Part shown: positions 57,871 through 64,000 of the stretch, piece after piece | Numbering within the stretch: the stretch's first letter is position 1 | Layout: every line of letters starts with the position of its first letter | NCBI GenBank assembly: GCA_007922195.1 | Contig: ML681991.1 | Span: 43,726,905-43,790,904, forward strand | Reading direction: 5' to 3' | From: Podocnemis expansa | Lineage: Eukaryota > Chordata > Testudines > Podocnemididae | Length of the DNA: 64,000 nucleotides | Position numbers and translations under genes: made by a program | Notes under the pieces: model-generated | Databases searched by the model: none | Told to the model about the DNA's origin: nothing | Seen by the model: only the letters and a program-made list of their open reading frames with translations

Positions 57871-60136
57871 GCCACCCTTCTGATCCACCTCCACTGCTGT
57901 TCAGCCATAAAATGTATTTAAAGTCTGTAAATAGTTTCTGAGAAAAAATATTTATTGCTGTGATATGTAAACATGTAATTTATTCTGGATTGAACTGGAC
58001 TGGTTTGGTGCAATGGGTACTTCAGCCTCTGACAACAAATGACTGGCCACTAACCTCCTTCCACCCACGTTTTTGCCAGTAGCCAGAAGCCACTGACCTG
58101 TTCCCCTGTGACTTGATGTTAATTTGGGAAAACTGCCCCTGACTCTCATAAAGTTACCTCCTGGTTTTTCTTGCCCCCAGAACAGTGATAGAAGGGGAAG
58201 ACCCAATCATGGAGGGGGGAGAAATTTGACTTTCAAGGAAAAAACTAATAGACATTTTGAAATATCAGTAAAAAAGTTGGCCCTACTTTGTGCTTTTTTT
58301 TCTGATCACACTAATCCATCCCCCGGCCTTGCTAATGAGCCAGTGGAAAACCCTTCCCACTCCCTGGGAAAGGAAAGAAATTGACTGGAAGCTTAAGCCC
58401 AAAATTTCTAGCAGTCATGCCTGCTGGGTGTTTGCTGTGAGAGGTATGAGGCATGATTATTTCAGAGGTGTGAGGCATTACACCCTACTGCCTCTGGCTG
58501 GTGTGGTGAAAGCCCAGCACTTGTGAAAATCAAGTTCCTGGTGCCCCACGTTGGACACCCAAAAGGAGTGGCTGCTTTTGAAGCCAACCACTTTCCTATT
58601 GCTTTGAATCAGGTGTGAATTGTGCATTAGTGGGACTGGAAGGAAATCTCGTGCTTTAAGCTTTGTGCTAAAGGGCCAGGGCCCAGCTCCTCTAGTGGGA
58701 GATGAAATACAGGCTGGGAGGGCTGCATTTGGCTCTGCAGTGGTGTTACCACTGTCCAAGGCCCCCAGAATACTTAGCATCAATGCAAAAAGCTGCTGGG
58801 GCCACCAGCAGCTGTATTTTAATCTGCCTACTTGTGCCCTCTTTGACTTCATCCTCCTTTTCCCATCCTTCAGTGGAGGAATAAGGACTCAGCTATCTGC
58901 CAGCAAACCTGCTGTTAGGCCGAAGCATTAAACTTGGAGGCTGTGGCTGCTGGTGCAGTGGCCCCACATGGGGTTTGGGGAGACAGGTTTACTGTGCGTT
59001 GTCAGGGCACAGCCTTGCACTGAATTGCTGATGAATGTATTGTATGACTGCTGCATGGCCTTTGGGGCTAGGCATCCATCCCTTGGGTTGGATCTGTCCA
59101 GCCCTCAACCCCTGGTGTACTGCCTGAGACAGGCACCCAGGACGTGTTTAGGAGAAACACCCAGCCTGCACTCTTTCAGGGGGGGTGTTATGGGGCAGCT
59201 GCTGGGCCTGGGGAGCTGAACTTCGGTGTTCAACCTGTGATCCAGTGGGTGTGTTGTGACTGTGAATATAGTGACTGGGGGAGGGAGGGGGTGTACATAG
59301 GACTGGGGGCAGGGGAGGTGTATAAATGATTGTTTCCCTGGAGGCAGCTGCTGGCTTCCTGTGTGTGACCCACTTGGGCTGGGGTGGGTAAGGCTGCCAC
59401 AATCCTTCCCCTGTTCACACACACTGGTGGTGGGGGGCAATGTGGTACCCACAGGGGCTGGTATTGCACTTGGTGTGGCACAGTCTCCGCAGGATGTTCT
59501 ACCCAGTAGGCTACCCTGGCAGCATTGAACTCCTACGTGGCAATGCCAATTGATGTGGGGCTGCTATGGGCATGCTGCCAGGTTGGCCGTGATGACAGCT
59601 GGTCCCTGTAGTGCAGCAGTTGGGGGCACTGCATGGCAGTACTGCCTAGAAACAGGGGTTAGCCCTAAAGCCAGATGTGAGCAGCCCATGTCTGGCCCCT
59701 CATTTGCACTAAATGTACAGACAAAGAATGTGGGAGCTCCTGTAATCTCTGGCCTCAACAGGCCTCTGGGTGCATCCCAGCTGGTGTGGGCCCCATGTGA
59801 CTGGGCAGCTAGTCCCAGAAGCAGGCAGGGTCTATTAACAGGCAGTTTACTGGGGCCACCAGCTGTGCTGGGGGGAATGACTTGTTTCCTGATATAGCTG
59901 TTGGGGGTGGAGGGCAGCCTGCAAAGGCCAATGAGGAGAGACAGAGAGGTAAAAAGCAGCAGTTATCCGTTGCAAACCCTCCCCCCACCACACACACCGT
60001 GCCCCCTGCCCTTGCGTTTTACTTGACAAGGCCCGAGCCAGTCTGTTAACAGCCGGATGAGTGCATGACTGGAAGGAGGCAGCGGGCCTGCTGCACAGGG
60101 CTCTGGGTGTTTTGGTGTTTTTCTTATCTGTAAAAG

Positions 60137-60142
60137 ATTAAA
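60137..60142 (+). terminator. DGKK: Candidate main poly(A) signal ATTAAA of DGKK
   Basis: ATTAAA is followed after about 20 bp by a strongly GT-rich stretch (tgtgtggtttactggtgtcc, repeated twice at about 60159-60206), the arrangement expected of a cleavage site and downstream element. Alternatives are ATTAAA at 58927-58932 and AATAAA at 60365-60370. Confidence 0.5.
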
Positions 60143-60364
60143 AATGCTGGAAACATCTGTGTGGTTTACTGGTGTCCTTTGTGTGTGGCTTACTGGTGTC
60201 CATTGAGCTCGGGGGGGGGGGCATGCTGGAGTCCAGAGGGTAGCAGAGAAATCCTACTTCAGCCATGACAGTGATATGTGTGTACATAACAAACAACCTA
60301 TGCCACTCTGTAGAGCCACCCCCTCCAGGCCTCAGCCCTAATGTCAGCACCCCTCTCCCCTCAT

Positions 60365-60370
60365 AATAAA
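60365..60370 (+). terminator. Alternative poly(A) signal AATAAA
   Basis: A canonical AATAAA about 4.05 kb after the DGKK stop. The downstream sequence is less GT-rich than at 60160, so it is ranked second. Confidence 0.3.
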
Positions 60371-60379
60371 GTATTTCAG

Positions 60380-61430
60380 CCTTTCACAGGTCACAGTTTC
60401 AAGCTTACTCCCAGTTCAATATAGGATCACAGCCCCTGTGAAAAGGAGTAACTGCACTTCCCATGATCCCTTGATTCCAGGAGCTGGGGGACAAAGAATA
60501 AGATTCACCACAGTTGTGGCTGTGACTAATATGGCAAGGGCTAGAAGGTCCATTCCCAGCCACACAGCACAGAAAGAAACAACAGCAAGCTGGCTCATGT
60601 GTGTGTGTGTGCGTGCGTGTGATTACTCCCCACGCCAAAGCAGCAGTGGAAGATAGAGAAGAGGCCATCACCCACACCAGGAACCCCCATTTCCAGCCCC
60701 ACTCTCATTTAAAGATTTCAGTCCAGTGAGCAGAGCTCCTCCTTTTTCTAGGACTCTGTGCCGGTACCTTGCTACAGAGCTAGGCTCCACAGCGCGAAGA
60801 TGCATCTTATGGCAGTACCATGCCAGACTCAAATCTGCCCTCTTTGCTGTTGACATTCAGCTCCATTTGCTAAGCAGACAGGCTGTGTTATGCATCCTTC
60901 TCCACATGAGAGGGGCTGGATGGGAGCAGCAGTCACTGCACAGCAGACCAGATCACAGAAACGTGGAGTGGTGCTGCCAGGATGCAAGGCCGTTATTTTT
61001 TTTTTCCTGGTCTCAGAAGCCCAGCATCGTAGCCTGCAGTCGCAACACATTGACAACCTGTTTGATGGGGAAGGATACAAAATTACTCAAGATAAGGCCA
61101 AAGCATGCTGCAGTGGGGCTCTAACAGACTGGGTCACTGGGCAGCAAAATGGCAGCTGAAAGTGACCTGATACAGAGTAATGCACATTGTAAAACAGCAT
61201 CCCACCTTAATATGCAAAATGATGTGGGTCTAACTTCGCTGTTACCAGTCACGCTCTTGCACTTAATCCTGGGTAGGTCACTGAAAACCTTTGTGTGATG
61301 TGCAGCTGTTCAAAAAAATAACAAAAAAACAAACAGCCAAGAAATTTGCAGCATATAATTAGAAGGCTAGATACAGAAACTATACCATCATGCCATAAAC
61401 CTATGTTGCCCTCAGCCCTTGAATACTGCT
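60380..61430. other. Intergenic DNA between DGKK and CCNB3
   Basis: No conserved frame. Contains a short GT run (60598-60612) and homopolymers. Nothing else recognised. Confidence 0.4.
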
Positions 61431-62030
61431 GGTCTCAGCACCTGTGCTCATAAAAGATATTTTAGAACTGTTAGAAACAGAGATGGGCAACAGAACTGAG
61501 GGGCACAAAACAGCTATCACATGAGGCAAGATTAAAAAAGCCTGCACTGGTCAGCTTGGAAAAAGAGATCGCTGTGGTGATATATGACAAAGGTCTATAA
61601 AAGCATGATTGGAAAAAAAAAATGTTAGGAGCACCTCATGAAATTAATAAGCAGCAGGTTGAATGCAAACCTAAGAACAAATGTCTTCAGACAACACCTA
61701 GTCAGCCCATGGGACTGGTTGCCAGGGGATGTTGTTAAGGCCAAAATTATATCTGGAGTCAAAGGAGAATTGGGTATGTTTCTGGAGGACAGGTCCATCA
61801 CTCACTATTAGCCAAGGTGGGCAAGTGCACAATACCACACTGTGGCTGTTGTTCAACCTCTGCCTGCCAAAAGCTGGATGGCAGGGGATGGGGCACACTG
61901 TACGTGCTGTTCTGTTCATTCCCTTTGAAGCATTTGGCACTTGCCACAGTTGGGAGCCAGGATACTGGGTTGGATGAACCATTGGTCTGACCCCCCCGCC
62001 CCCCACATGGCCAGTCTTAAGCATGGTTTT
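61430..62030 (+). mobile_element. CR1-type LINE 3' end, sense
   Basis: Reads gtcagcttggaaaaagagat, acaaaggtctataaaagcat, aaattaataagcagcaggtt, gaggacaggtccatcactca, ctattagccaaggtgggcaa, ggatactgggttggatgaac, cattggtctgacc: the standard order of a turtle CR1-like LINE 3' end. Decayed frames only. Confidence 0.75.
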
Positions 62031-62694
62031 GCACTGAATCAAATGGCCTCATTTCTCATAGGCCACAGGAACTCCGTGGTTTTCTCCAGGCTTCGGTCAT
62101 GATTGGAGAGGCAAGGGAGCTTCTTCATCAGCAATGATGATTCTGGAGGCTAAATTCAAGCCAGTGTGCACCCGCACATTTTCAGCGGGATCTCAGCACC
62201 TGCTGCCCTCACCAAGAGAAGCACCAGGAGGGAGGAGTGGTTTAAGATGGTTTCCTCATTCAGAATTGACTTCAGTACCTTGTAGCAGTTATAGGCACCT
62301 CCAGCTTGCTTGGAAACAGGGCCTGGGATACAAGCCCTAGCCTGGGGGCAGGTATTAAAAAAAATTGGTCTCAGGGTACTTTCCTAAGGACCAGGCAGAT
62401 ATCCACAGGCCGTGAGCCTGGCTGTGTGCAGTAGAGAGTAGCACATTGGGCTAGAGGCAGCTGGGTGCTACCCTGGCAAAGAACAACGAAACAGTCCTGA
62501 TCCCTCTAACACCATCCAGCTTGGCAATAGTGGGGCCACACTTCATGCCCCCCCCCCTTGGGATGCATGCCCACAGTACATTTTTCAGGGGAGACCACTA
62601 GGTACCCCACCAAGTGTCATGGGTCCTGGCTACATGCCATTGTTGTGGTAGGGGTATTGAACAGACTCTACCCGGCAGCACAGATACACAATAT

Positions 62695-62700
62695 TTTATT
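62695..62700 (-). terminator. CCNB3: CCNB3 poly(A) signal AATAAA
   Basis: The plus strand reads tttatt, so AATAAA lies on the minus strand about 205 bp after the CCNB3 stop, giving a short 3' UTR (about 62675-62903). About 2.5 kb separate it from the proposed DGKK end, so the transcripts probably do not overlap. Confidence 0.6.
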
Positions 62701-62903
62701 GACTTATTTTAATATTTTTAGCATCCCCTCCCATAACACTTTCTACATTTTTTCCCCCCCAATTAACATTAAAACAAAAACATTTATGTACAGACTCCTC
62801 TGGGCCCAGGGAGTCATTCTCTATTTACAGGCTATTTACACATGGGCCACTCACTCCTGCCAGGAGGGCGTCCCAGAAGGGCTTCTTGCCCTGACCCCCG
62901 GGG

Positions 62904-62973
62904 CTAGCTCTTTAGTGCTGCCTCCAGTTTCAGCATGTCCATAGGAACACTCTTGGCCACTTCGAAGAAGACT
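62904..62973 (-). CDS. CCNB3: Cyclin B3 terminal coding exon
   Basis: On the minus strand, acceptor tttgcag, then the rest of an Arg codon, VFFEVAKSVPMDMLKLEAAL, KS and stop (62906-62904). As recalled, the last residues of animal cyclin B3 read 'KYSH.VFFEVAK...LDMLKLE..L', so this is its C-terminus, the end of the second cyclin fold. Cyclin B3 activates CDK1 and is important in meiosis. It converges on DGKK (tail-to-tail), as in human Xp11.22. Confidence 0.9.
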
Positions 62974-63538
62974 CTGCAAAGGCAACACAGGGCAGTTAGC
63001 ATGGCACACAGTTTACGACAGACAGGAGGGGACCTGAGCTCCCACCAGCTTAGGGATGCTTACGGGGGCTTTGGGACCCAACCAAATATCTGGGGGCATT
63101 AAAAAAAGGATTCCTTTCTCCAAAGAGTTTGTTAGTCTTTGAATTAAATGCCAGGACTCCTTGAAGCATTAATGCAGGTTGTAAAATGCAGGCCAAGCCC
63201 ATAGCCACAGAACAAAATGTTCCTCCTAGGCCCAGGTAGCTCCAAAGAGTAAGCGATCAAAGTGACTTGGCCTCACCACATTGCAGATCAACATTCTGCA
63301 CAGGACACAGGTGAGAGAGCAGAGTGATCATGAATGTCCCCAGGCAGCCACACCTCACTGGGGCCAAAGGCAGCAGGGACAATGACATTGAGCAATAGCT
63401 TCAGAGCTCCCTGCTCATCCCCCCCCAGGCTGCACAGGAAGGCAACATGCTGGATGCAGCACGCCTTGCTGGCCAGTGGGAGACATCTCCCAGGTTCAGT
63501 TGCCAATGCCACCAGTCATAACTGCAGAAGCAACTTAC

Positions 63539-63669
63539 CGGTGGGAATACTTGGTGCGCACCGCCTTCAGCTTGTCATCGTGCTGGTAGGTCAGCAGGAA
63601 GTTCAGCCTCTTCACCAGCGGATGGAGCTCATGAGCCTGGTACCCACTGTAATACTCCAGCGTGGGGCT
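63539..63669 (-). CDS. CCNB3: Cyclin B3 penultimate coding exon (cyclin C-terminal domain)
   Basis: 131 bp on the minus strand, phase 0 to 2; acceptor gttgcag, donor gtaagt. It encodes PTLEYYSGYQAHELHPLVKR, LNFLLTYQHDDKLKAVRTKY and SH. 'TLE.YSGY...EL.PLV..LN.LL' followed by 'LKAVR.KYSH' is the helix 4'-5' end of the cyclin C domain. No further exon was recognised between 63670 and 64000; the rest of the gene lies beyond the window. Confidence 0.9.
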
Positions 63670-64000
63670 CTGCAACACATTACAGGGACTCAGGTCTGTG
63701 CCACTGCACCCCACACCTCTCCCTGCTTCTCCCGCCACCCAGGACAGGACCCGAAGGCTGGGATGAACTGCCCCATGGGCCCATGAAAGCAGCATAGCCA
63801 AACTACAGTGCACACAGGACATGAGTCACCGGAGCCACAACTACTGTTTAATGCACCCCTTGCAATGATCGGAGCCTGGGGCGAGTGGTACGGAACGCTC
63901 CCGTTAATGGAGCCGCTCCAGCATGCCCGGGGCAAAGCTCCGCTCACCCTGCCATACTTACAGCCCTGTGAGTCACTGGCCTAGTTCAGGAAACAGCAGA

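Larger units (their letters stand above)
56313..60160 (+). other. DGKK: DGKK 3' UTR (probable)
   Basis: Non-coding sequence after the stop, with no further splice-consistent exon. It contains a 32-bp tandem duplication (57252-57315), a 23-A tract (57848-57870) and AT-rich stretches with ATTTA-like motifs at 57905-57980 that look like an AU-rich regulatory region. The 3' limit is an inference from the poly(A) signals. Confidence 0.55.

Overview
This is a 64 kb piece of a vertebrate nuclear genome, almost certainly from a turtle. The sequence shows long GT-AG introns, degenerate CR1 LINEs, MIR-type SINE remnants, hAT-type non-autonomous transposons with 8-bp target duplications, and many copies of a 'GTTAGTCTTTAAAGTGCCAC' repeat typical of turtle genomes. 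The turtle call is inferred from these repeat families, not from a species-specific gene. One assembly gap of 10 N lies inside a GT microsatellite (27134-27143).

The window is dominated by one plus-strand gene, a type II diacylglycerol kinase. I could place 27 consecutive coding exons from 6956 to the stop codon at 56310-56312. They join in frame at every junction, with an AG acceptor and GT donor at every intron boundary in the window, and give about 1050 residues. In order they encode the end of a PH domain, two C1 zinc fingers, the DAGK catalytic domain (GGDG and [10 protein letters not shown] motifs), a variable linker, the accessory domain, a coiled and basic region and a C-terminal SAM domain. 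The 5' exons lie upstream of the window, so the promoter is not present. A long 3' UTR follows, with the best poly(A) site near 60137-60160.

At the right edge the last two coding exons of a minus-strand gene are present (63669-62904), with a poly(A) signal at 62700-62695. The encoded C-terminus is that of cyclin B3. CCNB3 lies tail-to-tail with DGKK in human Xp11.22, so this neighbour makes DGKK, rather than DGKD or DGKH, the best identity for the kinase.

The introns carry the rest of the interest. 1195-4290 is a nearly complete but dead antisense CR1 LINE split by a GC-rich insert. 17-23.5 kb, in and after the 11-kb sixth intron of this window, is a cluster of Penelope-like element (PLE) sequence: an antisense copy with a recognisable GIY-YIG endonuclease (YIGQTG), and several terminal repeats, some as head-to-head inverted pairs. 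The terminal repeats carry hammerhead-ribozyme-like cores (CTGANGA, stem II, GAAA). More inverted pairs occur at 51.85-52.10 and 55.69-55.91 kb, and a second PLE-like family near 45.2-46.1 kb. Two MITEs built from repeated TTAAGTCGACTTAA palindromes lie at 40.3-40.7 and 46.5-46.9 kb. No bacterial-type operon, CRISPR array, rRNA or functional tRNA gene was seen.
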